From Brevundimonas intermedia (GTDB taxonomy: Bacteria; Pseudomonadota; Alphaproteobacteria; Caulobacterales; Caulobacteraceae), in assembly GCF_027922165.1 (NCBI RefSeq), contig NZ_BSFD01000011.1, forward strand, positions 685,253 to 749,252: DNA of 64,000 nt, read 5' to 3'. Position 1 is the stretch's first letter. Every line of letters starts with the position of its first letter. Below are positions 31,527 through 41,242 of this stretch, in pieces. Both the position numbers and the translations under genes were made by a program. A model generated the notes under the pieces. The model was not told the origin of the DNA. It ran no database searches and saw only the letters and a list, made by a program, of their open reading frames with translations.

Positions 31527-32966
31527 CTAGTGCGCCTTGGCCGGCGCCACCGCCAGGACCGGCATGTCCAGGGTCCGCCGCACCGAATCCGGCGTCGAGA
31601 AGCCCCGCCGCGTAAAGATCCGCAGCAAGCCCAGGCACAGGGCCGTGAAGGCGGCGAACAGGAGGACGGCGGCCAGGGCCGGAACCTTGAGGCTCTTGCC
31701 GGTCGCCGGCGGCTGCGCCCGCTCGATCACGGTGACATTGTCGGCGCCGGCGGCGACCAGGGCGTTGTCCGCCCGACTCTGGCTCTCGCGCTGCTGGAAC
31801 TCGCGGATGTTGGCGGTCAGGACCTCGCGGTTGCCCGCCAAGGTCGCGTTCTCGGACTCCAGCGCCGTCAGCCGCGCCTGCCGCGACCGGATGTCGGCCA
31901 GCTGGCGGTCCAGCGCGCCCAGACGCGCGGCCAGGGCGTCCCTGTCGGCCTGGGTGTTGATCCGGTTGGTCTCCAGCTCGGTCCAGACCGGGTTCGGCCC
32001 GGTGCGAACCTCCTTGGGCCCGACCGCGGTGCCCGTGCCCACATAGGCCTGCAACTGGGCGATCCGCGCCTCGATGTCCCTCACCGGCTGGGCGTCGGGC
32101 TGGTAACGGGACAGCAGCTGTTCCCGCTCGGTCCGCAGCTGCAGCACCTGGTCCTGGGCCGAGATGTTCAGGTCCTGCTGAAGGGCCACCTCCGCCGGCG
32201 TCGCCGCCTGCTGCGCCACCAGGGTGTTCAGCCTCTGGCTGGTCTGGTTCAGCTGGCTCTGGGTCGACATCCGGTCGGTGAAGACCGTCTGGTAGACTGC
32301 GGCCAGGGTCGTCTTGGCGGCGGTGAAGTCGCCGATGTCGTTGCTGGTCAGGAACTGCTCATAGGCCTGATCCGCCGCGCTCAGATCGCCCTCGAACGCC
32401 AGCCTCTGGGTGGCGATAGCCGGGGTCTTGTCCTGGAACACCTCGCGGCGATAGGCGAGGTATTGCTCGATCACCGTGTTCAGCACCCGCGCCGCCCGCT
32501 CGGGATCGTCGGCCTCATAGCTCAGGCGGATGACCGCGCTGCCCGGCGCCGTGCCGACGCCCAGGCTTCCGCCGACCAGCTTGCGCGCCGCCGCCTCGGC
32601 CTGGGCCTTGGATCCCGTCGGCGTCTTGCCCAGGATGGCCGCCGGCCCCAGCGCCTCCACCACGCGCTGACGCACCTGTCCCGAACTGAGTATCGCCGCC
32701 TCGGAGTTCGCGACCTCGTCCCCCTGCGGCGCCTGCCCCCGCTCCGCCGTGCCGACACGCGGCTGATAGACATACTCCTGGCCCACGCCCGCAAACACCG
32801 CGCCCTGGGCCGTATAGGTCTTCTTCAGCGTCAACACCGCCGCCGCCCCCAGGGCGAAGATGACCAGGAAGACGACGATCATCAGCACCAGTTCGCGGAA
32901 CAGAAGGCCGACGACATCCAGCACGCCGTAACGCGGTCGGGTCGTGACATAGGCCGTCGAACGCAT
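31527..32966 (-). CDS. hfsA: Polysaccharide chain-length/co-polymerase protein (HfsA/Wzc-like)
   Basis: A 479-residue inner-membrane protein with one helix near the N-terminus (LFRELVLMIVVFLVIFALGAAAVL) and one near the C-terminus (LKVPALAAVLLFAAFTALCLGLL). Between them lies a long periplasmic coiled coil (residues 180-410) with GNREVLTANIREFQQRESQS. The Pro-rich ERAQPPATGKSLKVP before the last helix is the family mark. It guides export and chain length with the outer-membrane HfsD-like protein, which is divergently encoded 121 bases away. The ATG at 32966 fits the membrane topology. Confidence 0.82.
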   Translation of the reverse strand: MRSTAYVTTRPRYGVLDVVGLLFRELVLMIVVFLVIFALGAAAVLTLKKTYTAQGAVFAGVGQEYVYQPRVGTAERGQAPQGDEVANSEAAILSSGQVRQRVVEALGPAAILGKTPTGSKAQAEAAARKLVGGSLGVGTAPGSAVIRLSYEADDPERAARVLNTVIEQYLAYRREVFQDKTPAIATQRLAFEGDLSAADQAYEQFLTSNDIGDFTAAKTTLAAVYQTVFTDRMSTQSQLNQTSQRLNTLVAQQAATPAEVALQQDLNISAQDQVLQLRTEREQLLSRYQPDAQPVRDIEARIAQLQAYVGTGTAVGPKEVRTGPNPVWTELETNRINTQADRDALAARLGALDRQLADIRSRQARLTALESENATLAGNREVLTANIREFQQRESQSRADNALVAAGADNVTVIERAQPPATGKSLKVPALAAVLLFAAFTALCLGLLRIFTRRGFSTPDSVRRTLDMPVLAVAPAKAH

Positions 32967-33019
32967 GGGCGGGCGAATCCAGGAAACTCTCGTTGGGATT
33001 CACCCTTCACCCAGCGGCG

Positions 33020-33034
33020 TTAACCATCGGTTAC
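33020..33034. promoter_or_regulatory. CtrA-box-like site between hfsA and hfsD
   Basis: TTAACCATCGGTTAC matches the CtrA consensus TTAA-N7-TTAA at 7 of 8 fixed bases and contains the short form TTAACCAT. It is in the divergent promoter region of the export genes, 54 bases from the hfsD-like start. This would tie polysaccharide export to the cell cycle. Confidence 0.5.
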
Positions 33035-33087
33035 CCATAAGGCGCGAGGCTGCAATCAACCTGTTCTCGCCGGACCAAACCGATTCC

Positions 33088-33849
33088 ATGACGCCAGATC
33101 GCCGACTGTTCCTGCTGGCCCTCGGATCGGCCGCCGCGACCCTGGCCGCTTGCGGTGCAGGTAACGCCGCCCGCATGCCACGCCCCGGCTCCGCGACGCA
33201 GAGGGTTCAGACGCCGTCTCGTGACGCGTTCCCCGCCATCCCGTTCGCGGACTGGACCGACGAGGAGCCGGAATACCTGCTCTACCCTGGCGATGAGATC
33301 GAGGTGGCCATGCCCACCGCCGCGGAACTGACCCGCACGTTAAAGGTCGGTCCTGATGGGCGCGTAGCCCTGCCCCTGATCGGTCAGATCATGGCTGCGG
33401 ACAGAACCCTGCCGGAGCTGGAGCGCGAGGCGTCCTCGGCCTACGCCTCGCAACTGGTGCGCCCGGTCGTGGAAGTGACCTTGAGACAGGCCGGCCCGAT
33501 TCGCGTCTGGATCGACGGCGAAGTGCGAACCCCGGGCGTGATCGAGATGACCGGCGACCTGGACGCCTATCAGGCCGTCGTCCAGGCGGGCGGCTTCCTG
33601 CCTTCGGGCAAGCCGGATCGCGTCGCCCTGATCCGGCGCGGTCCCGGAGGCTCGCGCATGATGCGGGTGGTCGATCTGCGCCCGCGTCGCGGCGAGGTCG
33701 TGGCCTTGCGTCGTGGCGACATCCTCTTCGTGCCGCGTTCGACGCTCGGTGAACTCGCCGCCTTCTTCACCCAGGTGCGCGCCGCCATGCCCATCGGCTT
33801 CAGCTATTCGATCAACGGATCGAACGGCAACGGCTACGCCACCTTCTAG
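33088..33849 (+). CDS. hfsD: Polysaccharide export lipoprotein (HfsD/Wza-like)
   Basis: A 253-residue outer-membrane lipoprotein. The signal LFLLALGSAAATLAACG has a lipobox at Cys23. The polysaccharide export (PES) domain is at YLLYPGDEIEVAMPTAAELTRTLKVGPDGRVALPLIGQI and continues to residue 125, followed by an SLBB-type beta-grasp domain (VWIDGEVRTPGVIEMTGDLDAYQAVVQAGGF). It lacks the longer second SLBB and amphipathic helix of Wza, which fits the short HfsD. The ATG at 33088 gives the lipoprotein start. Its partner HfsA-like protein is divergent. Confidence 0.85.
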   Translation: MTPDRRLFLLALGSAAATLAACGAGNAARMPRPGSATQRVQTPSRDAFPAIPFADWTDEEPEYLLYPGDEIEVAMPTAAELTRTLKVGPDGRVALPLIGQIMAADRTLPELEREASSAYASQLVRPVVEVTLRQAGPIRVWIDGEVRTPGVIEMTGDLDAYQAVVQAGGFLPSGKPDRVALIRRGPGGSRMMRVVDLRPRRGEVVALRRGDILFVPRSTLGELAAFFTQVRAAMPIGFSYSINGSNGNGYATF

Positions 33850-33852
33850 GGA

Positions 33853-34164
33853 TCAGGCGGCCAGCCGCACCACGCCCATGTCGATGTACCGGCGCGCCGC
33901 CTTCTGCGCCTCGGCGATCTCTTCGCGTTCCATTTCCAGGCTCATCTCGCGGCGATAGACGCGCGCTTCAATCGAACCCTTCATGGCCGCAAGGTTGAAG
34001 ATCATGTGGGCCGAGACCCGGTCCATCGGGCAACCGCCCGATCCGGCCGAATACATCATGCCCAGCTTGAACAGGTCGTCGCCCGACATGTCGGTCGTCG
34101 GCAGAGGCAGGCCTTCTGTTTCCGAAGCGGCCTGCGGGTCTTGCGCCATTTCTTGCGCGTTCAT
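33853..34164 (-). CDS. Sel1-repeat-like small protein
   Basis: A 103-residue cytoplasmic protein with a single Sel1/TPR-like pair of helices (DDLFKLGMMYSAGSGGCPMD, RVSAHMIFNLAAMKGSIEARVYRREM). A C-terminal helix follows (EREEIAEAQKAARRYIDMG). Small proteins of this kind are widespread in Caulobacterales. AGGAG lies 8 bases before the ATG at 34164. It is convergent with the export lipoprotein gene, 3 bases apart. The function is unknown; such repeats bind proteins. Confidence 0.72.
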   Translation of the reverse strand: MNAQEMAQDPQAASETEGLPLPTTDMSGDDLFKLGMMYSAGSGGCPMDRVSAHMIFNLAAMKGSIEARVYRREMSLEMEREEIAEAQKAARRYIDMGVVRLAA

Positions 34165-34336
34165 CACCGTATCTCCTGAACGGACGCCGTTCTGGGCCCG
34201 TCTCTGATACCGCATCAAATACCGCCGGTTTGAAGTTAAAGTTAACGGCGAAAGCTGTGGCCAAACTTTTCAGTAAAGCAGAAATGAATACTCCTCGAGC
34301 GATTCAGAAGTCTGAAATCTGTTGGAAATCTCTTGT

Positions 34337-35062
34337 TTACGGCTTGGGCGCCCTCTGGCCGAACAAAACCGCCCGCGCCGCCTCGGCTTCCTTGCCCGAC
34401 CCGCCCGCATTTCCACGTCGGTCTTCCAGCAGAGCCCGCCCGATCTTGACCGCCGGCCGCGCCCCGACTCGGTCAATCCAGGCCGCAACATTCGGGAACT
34501 CGGCCAGGCTCTGCCCTTGTAGCGCCGGCAATATCCAGGGCCAGGCCGCCATGTCGGCGATGGAGTAGTCGCCGGCCAGATACTCACGGTCCCGCAGGCG
34601 GCGATCCAGGACTCCATACAGACGATGGGTCTCGTTCGTGTAGCGTCGCACGCCGTAGGCGATCTGACGCTGGTCGCGGATCATGGCCGGCGCATACTGG
34701 CGGAAGTGGTGCGTCTGACCCGCCATAGGCCCCAACCCGCCGACCTGCCAGAACAGCCACTGATCGACCTCGACGCGCGCGCGCACTTCTGTCGGATAGA
34801 AACTCCCCGACTTGTTCCCCAGATACTGAAGGATCGCGCCGGACTCGAAGATCGAGATCGGCTCGCCGTCGGGTCCGTCAGGATCCACGATGGCCGGCAT
34901 GCGGCCATTGGGACTGATGGCCTGAAAGGCCGGCTCGAACTGCTCCCCGACGCCGATGTTCACAGGCTTAACCTCATAGGGCAGCCCCATCTCCTCAAGG
35001 GCGATGGAGACCTTCCATCCGTTCGGCGTCGGCCAGTACCAGAGCTGGATCGGTGCGGTCAT
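34337..35062 (-). CDS. Glutathione S-transferase (YfcG/YghU-like)
   Basis: A 241-residue GST-fold protein with an N-terminal thioredoxin-like domain (IQLWYWPTPNGWKVSIALEE; the TPNG-WK form is like the nu-class YfcG/YghU disulfide reductases) and the glutathione-contact SIFESGAILQYLGNK. The C-terminal helical domain contains DYSIADMAAWPWILPAL with the N-capping box. It probably acts as a cytosolic glutathione-dependent disulfide reductase or transferase. The ATG at 35062 (MTAPIQLWYW) is used. It stands alone on its strand. Confidence 0.88.
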   Translation of the reverse strand: MTAPIQLWYWPTPNGWKVSIALEEMGLPYEVKPVNIGVGEQFEPAFQAISPNGRMPAIVDPDGPDGEPISIFESGAILQYLGNKSGSFYPTEVRARVEVDQWLFWQVGGLGPMAGQTHHFRQYAPAMIRDQRQIAYGVRRYTNETHRLYGVLDRRLRDREYLAGDYSIADMAAWPWILPALQGQSLAEFPNVAAWIDRVGARPAVKIGRALLEDRRGNAGGSGKEAEAARAVLFGQRAPKP

Positions 35063-35237
35063 TTCATAGGCCTCCGGGAGATGCAGGTGACATTTGGGCC
35101 TGTGCACGCGCTGCCGCAACGCAGGTTTCAATCCTGACACGGTCGTTCAGGAGGCGTTCAGGCGCGCAATCCGACTTTCAGCGCCATTAACGGGCCAGTT
35201 CGTCGTTTCCGTCGGCGGCCCAGAATGGAGCAAGCAG

Positions 35238-35822
35238 ATGAACCGCCTCACCAAGGCCGCCGTCGTCGCCATCGCCCTGTCCACCACGGCCGTCCCCATG
35301 CTGGCCGAGGCGCAGAACCGCGACCGCCGGGAATACCGTGAAGACCGCCGCGACGACCGGCGTGACTATCGTGACGAACGTCGCGACGACCGTCGCGACT
35401 GGCGTCAGGGCGACTACAACAATCGCCAAGACTATCGTCAGGACCGCCGTGACGACCGCCGCGACTATCGTGACGAGCGCCGGGACGACCGCCGCGACTA
35501 TCGCAACGACCGTTGGGACCGGAACAATCGCGACTGGTGGCGCGGCCGGTCCGACTTCCGCGGCTATAACGGACCGCGCTCAGGCTACTGGTACGCGCCC
35601 AGCTACGGTTACTACCGGGTCGAACCGCGCTACTCCGGTTATCGCTGGAGAACGGGCGGGTATCTGCCGGCCCAGTACCGCAGCTATTATGTCCGTGATC
35701 CCTACTTCTACAATCTGCGGCCGGCTCCGCGCGGCTACCGCTATGTCCACGCCGGCAGCGACATCGTGCTGATCGCGGTCGCCACCGGCCTGATCGCGAG
35801 CGTCCTGTCCAACGTCTATTGA
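35238..35822 (+). CDS. RcnB-family periplasmic protein with Asp/Arg repeats
   Basis: A 194-residue exported protein. It has a signal peptide (LTKAAVVAIALSTTAVPMLAEAQ), then a highly charged Asp/Arg segment (residues 28-95) with two copies of a 24-residue unit rich in DRRDDRRDYR. The C-terminal domain is RcnB-like (YNGPRSGYWYAPSYGYYRVE, LPAQYRSYYV, APRGYRYVHAGSDIVLIAVATGLI). RcnB in E. coli is a periplasmic factor in nickel/cobalt homeostasis, but most members are uncharacterised. A GGAG precedes the ATG at 35238. A strong terminator follows. A second, larger RcnB-like gene is next. Confidence 0.8.
   Translation: MNRLTKAAVVAIALSTTAVPMLAEAQNRDRREYREDRRDDRRDYRDERRDDRRDWRQGDYNNRQDYRQDRRDDRRDYRDERRDDRRDYRNDRWDRNNRDWWRGRSDFRGYNGPRSGYWYAPSYGYYRVEPRYSGYRWRTGGYLPAQYRSYYVRDPYFYNLRPAPRGYRYVHAGSDIVLIAVATGLIASVLSNVY
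35334..35504 (+). repeat. Two 72-base repeats encoding Asp/Arg units
   Basis: Nucleotides 35334-35405 and 35433-35504 encode near-identical 24-residue units (start YREDRRDD / YRQDRRDD, end RRDWR / RRDYR) at a 99-base period. They probably arose by duplication within the RcnB-like gene. Confidence 0.75.
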
Positions 35823-35842
35823 GGACGCTGGGTCGCTGAACC

Positions 35843-35877
35843 GGAAAGCCCCGCGACATCCGCTCGCGGGGCTTTCC
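35843..35877 (+). terminator. Strong hairpin after RcnB-like gene
   Basis: A perfect 14-bp stem GGAAAGCCCCGCGA / TCGCGGGGCTTTCC with a 7-base loop lies 20 bases after the stop codon. There is no long T-run, though CTTTCC lies inside the stem. Confidence 0.7.
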
Positions 35878-35981
35878 AAAGGCGGGTTTCGATACGAAAC
35901 CTTTTTCAGTCCGGGTTCATCGACGCGGCGCGATTATCCTCTTAAGCCGCCGGAGAACCGGCGTGCAGGAACAAAAAGACC

Positions 35982-37007
35982 ATGAAACGCCTCCTGATGG
36001 CTTTCACCGCCGTCGCCGCCGTAGCGGGGCCGCTCGCCGCCCCAATCCAAGCTCTGGCTCAGGACGATCAGCCCCGTCGCGAACAACGCGACGCCGACCG
36101 CCCCCAACGCCCGCAGATCTCGCGCGGAGAACGCCCGGCTCCAAACCGGCCGAACGCGTCCAGACCGGAAACCTCACCGCCCGAGCGTCCGCAGAACAGC
36201 GCCCCCCGACCCGAGCGGCCAAGGACGGAAGACCGCCCCTCACGGCCAGATCGGCCCAGCACGGGCGGCCGCCCAGATCGACCGTCCAACGGGGAAGGAA
36301 GGCCTGATCGTCCCACGGGAGGCGACCGTCCTTCCCGTCCGGACCGCCCTGAAGGCGGTTGGAACCGGCCTGACAGGCCCGGAAACGGCGCCGGCCGTCC
36401 GGATAGGCCAGACCGTCCCTCGAACGGCGGCCGACCAGATCGCCCGGGCGACAATGCCGGCCGCCCCGACCGACCCGATCGGCCAGGCAATGGCGGCAGG
36501 CCCGACAGACCAGGTGGCGACTCGGGACGCCCTGATCGGCCCGGCGGCGGCTGGAACCGCCCGGATCGACCGAACGACAACTGGAACCGCCCGGGTCGCC
36601 CAGATCGTCCCGGCTCGGGCTGGAATCGGGACCGCGACCGGCATGAGGACTTCCGGCGTCGGTTCAACAGTGAGCAGTGGCGGCGCGACTTCTATCGCAA
36701 TCACCGGTCAGATTGGTGGCGCAACGACCGGCGCTTCCATGGCTACAGCGGTGTGCGCGTCGGCTTCTATTTCGCGCCGGGCTGGGGCTATTACAGCGTC
36801 CCACGCTCCTACTGGGGTCGCTACTGGTCGGTCGGCGAGTATCTTCCGGACGTCTTCTGGCGCTACCGGCTGGACGACTGGCGCACCTATGGCCTGGGCT
36901 ATCCGCCCGAGGGCACGCGCTGGGTGCTGGTCGACAATACGATCTATCTGATCGACGAGTACGACGGCTACATCATCGACGTCATCCGGGACGCCTGGCG
37001 CTGGTAG
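35982..37007 (+). CDS. RcnB-family protein with long Arg-Pro-Asp-Arg-Pro repeat region
   Basis: A 341-residue exported protein with a signal peptide (LLMAFTAVAAVAGPLAAPIQALAQ). A long low-complexity region follows (about residues 30-220) with more than ten RPDRP units spaced by Gly/Asn/Ser. The C-terminal RcnB-like domain holds FHGYSGVRVGFYFAPGWGYY, LPDVFWRYRLDDW and PPEGTRWVLVDNTIYLIDEY. The repeat part is probably disordered, strongly charged and Pro-rich, like a cell-wall or surface spacer. The ATG at 35982 fits the signal peptide. It is a larger paralogue of the preceding gene and has its own terminator. Function unknown. Confidence 0.75.
   Translation: MKRLLMAFTAVAAVAGPLAAPIQALAQDDQPRREQRDADRPQRPQISRGERPAPNRPNASRPETSPPERPQNSAPRPERPRTEDRPSRPDRPSTGGRPDRPSNGEGRPDRPTGGDRPSRPDRPEGGWNRPDRPGNGAGRPDRPDRPSNGGRPDRPGDNAGRPDRPDRPGNGGRPDRPGGDSGRPDRPGGGWNRPDRPNDNWNRPGRPDRPGSGWNRDRDRHEDFRRRFNSEQWRRDFYRNHRSDWWRNDRRFHGYSGVRVGFYFAPGWGYYSVPRSYWGRYWSVGEYLPDVFWRYRLDDWRTYGLGYPPEGTRWVLVDNTIYLIDEYDGYIIDVIRDAWRW
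36243..36611 (+). repeat. RPDRP-coding tandem repeat region
   Basis: Residues 88-210 of the RcnB-like protein are built of imperfect units of 8-14 residues containing RPDRP. At DNA level the units vary at third positions, so they are old or selected at protein level. This region could cause length variation by slippage. Confidence 0.7.
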
Positions 37008-37017
37008 TCTCGAGCAA

Positions 37018-37055
37018 GAAGGCCCGGAGAGCGATCTCCGGGCCTTCATTCTTTT
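37018..37055 (+). terminator. Rho-independent terminator after the second RcnB-like gene
   Basis: A 13-bp stem GAAGGCCCGGAGA / TCTCCGGGCCTTC with a 4-base loop is followed by ATTCTTTT. It ends at the convergent gatB stop and may serve both strands. Confidence 0.85.
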
Positions 37056-37062
37056 CAGTGGC

Positions 37063-38565
<1,503 letters not shown>

Positions 38566-38662
38566 GAGGTCGTCCTAGCGCCCTCGGCGGCGGCGAGAAA
38601 GAGGCTGTCTTGAGGGTGTCGCGAAATCGCGCTCAACATCGGTCGCCTCAATGGAGAATCCC

Positions 38663-38992
38663 ATGTCCAAGACCCTGTTCGCCGCTGCTGCGGCCTCCCT
38701 GCTTCTGGTCGGCGCCGCCTCGGCCCAGACCGCGCCGGCTCCGGCCCAAGCCCCTGCCCATGACGAGCACCACGCCCGTCCCACCATCGAGAGCCCGATC
38801 GAGGCCCTGGTGAACGATCCGGCGACCAAGGCGGTGCTGGAGAAGCACCTGCCCGGCATGGACAAGCATCCCGCCTATGGCCAGTTCAAAGCCATGACCC
38901 TTCGGCAGGTCGCGCCCTACTCCCAGGGCGCCATCACCGACGAGAAGATCGCGGCCATCGACGCGGATCTGAAGGCGCTTCCGGCGGCTTGA
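38663..38992 (+). CDS. Small secreted protein, unknown function
   Basis: A 109-residue exported protein. It has a signal peptide (MSKTLFAAAAASLLLVGAASAQ), a short Ala/Pro linker with histidines (HDEHHARP), then a conserved-looking domain IEALVNDPATKAVLEKHLPGMDKHPAYGQFKAMTLRQVAPYSQGAI. Similar 'lipocalin-less' small proteins with a DPATKAVLEKHLPG pattern occur in Caulobacterales and Sphingomonadales and are often fused or adjacent to hydrolases. The start at 38663 is favoured by GGAGA 8 bases upstream over the ATG at 38651. It lies between gatB and gatA on the opposite strand and is followed by a terminator. Confidence 0.75.
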   Translation: MSKTLFAAAAASLLLVGAASAQTAPAPAQAPAHDEHHARPTIESPIEALVNDPATKAVLEKHLPGMDKHPAYGQFKAMTLRQVAPYSQGAITDEKIAAIDADLKALPAA

Positions 38993-39002
38993 TGAAGAAG
39001 AA

Positions 39003-39031
39003 GGGCCGGCGATCTCGCCGGCCCATTTTTT
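39003..39031 (+). terminator. Rho-independent terminator after the small secreted protein
   Basis: A stem GGGCCGGCGA / TCGCCGGCCC (39003-39024) is followed by ATTTTTT. It lies 11 bases after the stop codon and directly before the convergent gatA stop. Confidence 0.88.
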
Positions 39032-39035
39032 CAAT

Positions 39036-40514
39036 TCACCACCACTGGCCGGGCTTGGCCGTGAAGCCCGCCGCCCGTTCCAAGGCGGCCCCGACCTGGA
39101 AGACGGTGGCTTCGTCCAGGGCCTTGCCGATGACCTGGAGGCCGAGCGGGAGGCCGCCGGAATCGACGCCGGCGGGGACCGAGATGCCCGGCAGGCCGGC
39201 CAAGTTGGTCGTGACCGTGAAGACGTCGTTCAGATACATGGTCAGGGGGTCGATCTGCTTGTCCCCCAGAGCAAAGGCGGCCGACGGGGTCGAGGGGGTC
39301 AGGATGGCGTCCACCTGGCCCCAGACATTGTCGAAGTCCTCGGCGATGCGGCGACGGACCTTCAGGGCGCGGACGTAATAGGCGTCGTAGAAGCCGGCCG
39401 ACAGCACATAGGCGCCGATGGTCAGGCGACGCTGGACCTCCTTGCCGAAGCCCTCGGCGCGCGAGGTGGCGTAGAGGTCGTCCAGCGAGCTGAACTGATC
39501 CGCCCGATGGCCGAACCGCATGCCGTCATAACGGGCCAGGTTGGACGAGGCCTCGGCCGGCGCCACGATATAATAGGTCGGCAGGGCGTATTTGGTGTGC
39601 GGCAGGCTGATCTCGACGATCTCGCAGCCGGCGTCCTTCAGCCAGGCCACGCCCTGGTCCCACAGGGACTGGATCTCGGCAGGCATGCCGTCCACGACAT
39701 ATTCGCGCGGCACGCCGATGCGCAGCCCCTTGACCGACTTGCCGACCGACTGGGTCCAGTCGGGCGTCGGGATGTCCAGACTGGTGGAGTCCTTGGCGTC
39801 GAACGAGCACATGGATTGCAGCAGCAGGGCCGCATCCTCGACCGTCTTGGTGATCGGGCCGGCCTGGTCCAGCGAACTGGCGAAGGCCACCATGCCGAAG
39901 CGGCTGGCGCGGCCATAGGTAGGCTTGATCCCGACCGTGCCGGTGAAGGCGGCGGGCTGGCGGATCGAGCCGCCGGTATCGGACGCGGTTGCGGCCAGGC
40001 ACAGGTCGGCGGCGACGGCCGAGGCGGAACCGCCCGACGAGCCGCCCGGCGTCAGATCGGCGTTGGAGCCGGTCGACTTCCACGGGTTCTTGACCGGACC
40101 GAAGGCCGAGGTCTCGTTCGACGAGCCCATGGCGAATTCGTCCATGTTCAGCTTGCCCAGCATGACCGCCCCGTCGCGCCACAGATTGGCGGTGACGGTC
40201 GATTCATACGGCGGCACGAAGCCGCGCAGCATGTTGGAGCCGGCCGTGGTCTGGACGCCCTCGGTGCAGAACAGATCCTTGATGCCCAGCGGCGCGCCTT
40301 CCAGCACCCCGCCCTCGCCGGTCGCGATGCGGGCGTCGGAGGCGCGGGCCATGTCCATGGCCTTGTCCGCCGTCACCTCGACATAGGCGTTCAGGGTCGG
40401 ATTGGCGGCCTCGATCTTGGTCAGGAAGGCCTGGGTGATTTCGGCCGAGGTGAAGTCCTTGGCCTTCAGGCCGTCGACGGCGCCCTTCAGGGTCAGTTTG
40501 GTCAGGTCGCTCAT
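39036..40514 (-). CDS. gatA: Aspartyl/glutamyl-tRNA(Asn/Gln) amidotransferase subunit A
   Basis: A 492-residue amidase that releases ammonia from glutamine for the GatCAB complex. Seen: the Ser-cisSer-Lys triad, with Lys79 in [13 protein letters not shown], the Gly/Ser-rich loop [18 protein letters not shown] (cis-Ser and Ser near 159-160) and the nucleophile in [15 protein letters not shown]. The C-terminus has [19 protein letters not shown]. The ATG at 40514 lies 2 bases after the gatC stop. Full length. Confidence 0.97.
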   Translation of the reverse strand: MSDLTKLTLKGAVDGLKAKDFTSAEITQAFLTKIEAANPTLNAYVEVTADKAMDMARASDARIATGEGGVLEGAPLGIKDLFCTEGVQTTAGSNMLRGFVPPYESTVTANLWRDGAVMLGKLNMDEFAMGSSNETSAFGPVKNPWKSTGSNADLTPGGSSGGSASAVAADLCLAATASDTGGSIRQPAAFTGTVGIKPTYGRASRFGMVAFASSLDQAGPITKTVEDAALLLQSMCSFDAKDSTSLDIPTPDWTQSVGKSVKGLRIGVPREYVVDGMPAEIQSLWDQGVAWLKDAGCEIVEISLPHTKYALPTYYIVAPAEASSNLARYDGMRFGHRADQFSSLDDLYATSRAEGFGKEVQRRLTIGAYVLSAGFYDAYYVRALKVRRRIAEDFDNVWGQVDAILTPSTPSAAFALGDKQIDPLTMYLNDVFTVTTNLAGLPGISVPAGVDSGGLPLGLQVIGKALDEATVFQVGAALERAAGFTAKPGQWW

Positions 40515-40516
40515 GA

Positions 40517-40804
40517 CTATTCGACCACCTTGGGCACGACGAAGAAGCCGTCGGCCGACTTCGGGGCGTTGGACAGGACGGCGTCGATCTTGCCGCCGTC
40601 GGTGACCACGTCTTCGCGCAGGCGCAGGGGCTGGGCGACGTTCGAGGTCATGGGCTCGACGCCGTCGACATCGACCTCGTTCAGCTGTTCGATCCACTGC
40701 AGGATGCCGTTCAGCTCCTGGGCCAGCGGCTCCAGCCGATCCTCGGGGGTCTTGATGCGGGCGAGATGCGCAACCTTGCGCACCGTCGCAGCGTCGATGG
40801 CCAT
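40517..40804 (-). CDS. gatC: Aspartyl/glutamyl-tRNA(Asn/Gln) amidotransferase subunit C
   Basis: A 95-residue small subunit that clamps GatA to GatB. Seen: [20 protein letters not shown] and [22 protein letters not shown], the standard GatC helices, and a C-terminal [16 protein letters not shown]. The ATG at 40804 gives the family length. It starts the gatC-gatA pair; gatB is separate by one inserted gene on the other strand. Confidence 0.95.
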   Translation of the reverse strand: MAIDAATVRKVAHLARIKTPEDRLEPLAQELNGILQWIEQLNEVDVDGVEPMTSNVAQPLRLREDVVTDGGKIDAVLSNAPKSADGFFVVPKVVE

Positions 40805-40931
40805 GCGGCCCTCCAATGCACGTCGATAAAGGGGTCTAGGGGGCGGGATTAGCGGCACAGGCGGGGATTCACAAGAACGAGACGGTGTTCCTGGTGGCAC
40901 TAGGCCGCTGGCGCAAAAACAGGGTGACAAG

Positions 40932-40958
40932 GCGCCAAACGTGCCAAACGTGCCAAAT
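40932..40958 (+). repeat. Three tandem 9-base units
   Basis: GCGCCAAAC, GTGCCAAAC and GTGCCAAAT follow each other in the gatC-ruvX gap. They may be a protein-binding array in the gatC or RNA promoter, or chance slippage. Confidence 0.5.
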
Positions 40959-40968
40959 CCCCCTCATG

Positions 40969-41160
40969 GTCGCCTCCCGCGTTTACGACCCGACACTATA
41001 ACCCCGCCTGGGAGACCGATGGGTTGGGGGCGCGAAAAAGGCTCCAAACCCTTGCGCAGACGTAGTGTGGAGTGGGCGACGAATAATTTTGAGGGCCCAA
41101 GTACGCAGTTCCAACACGGCGAGTGGTGATGATCGTCGTACGCATCTTGCGCGTGGCGAC
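40969..41160 (+). ncRNA. Possible structured RNA between gatC and ruvX
   Basis: The 438-base gap between divergent gatC and ruvX holds no protein gene but shows nested pairing. The closing stem is GTCGCC...CGCG (40969-40981) with CGCG-T-GGCGAC (41150-41160). Inside are ACACTA (40993-40998) with TAGTGT (41063-41068) and an apical hairpin GGGTTGG (41021-41027) with CCAAACCC (41044-41051). A 190-base rod with internal loops is the plan of 6S RNA, but no conserved 6S sequence was recognised. Strand and ends are uncertain, and this could be long promoter DNA. Confidence 0.25.
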
Positions 41161-41242
41161 TGCCAATCCTGGGGCCCGACTGACGTCGCTTCCTCAACTC
41201 ATCGCCTTTGACTTCCCCGCCCGCCAGCCCTAACCGCAGGCC

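Noticed and set aside
36243..36611. Possible CRISPR or short tandem array
   Set aside because: Units are imperfect, of variable length and in frame; they encode RPDRP protein repeats rather than repeat-spacer structure.
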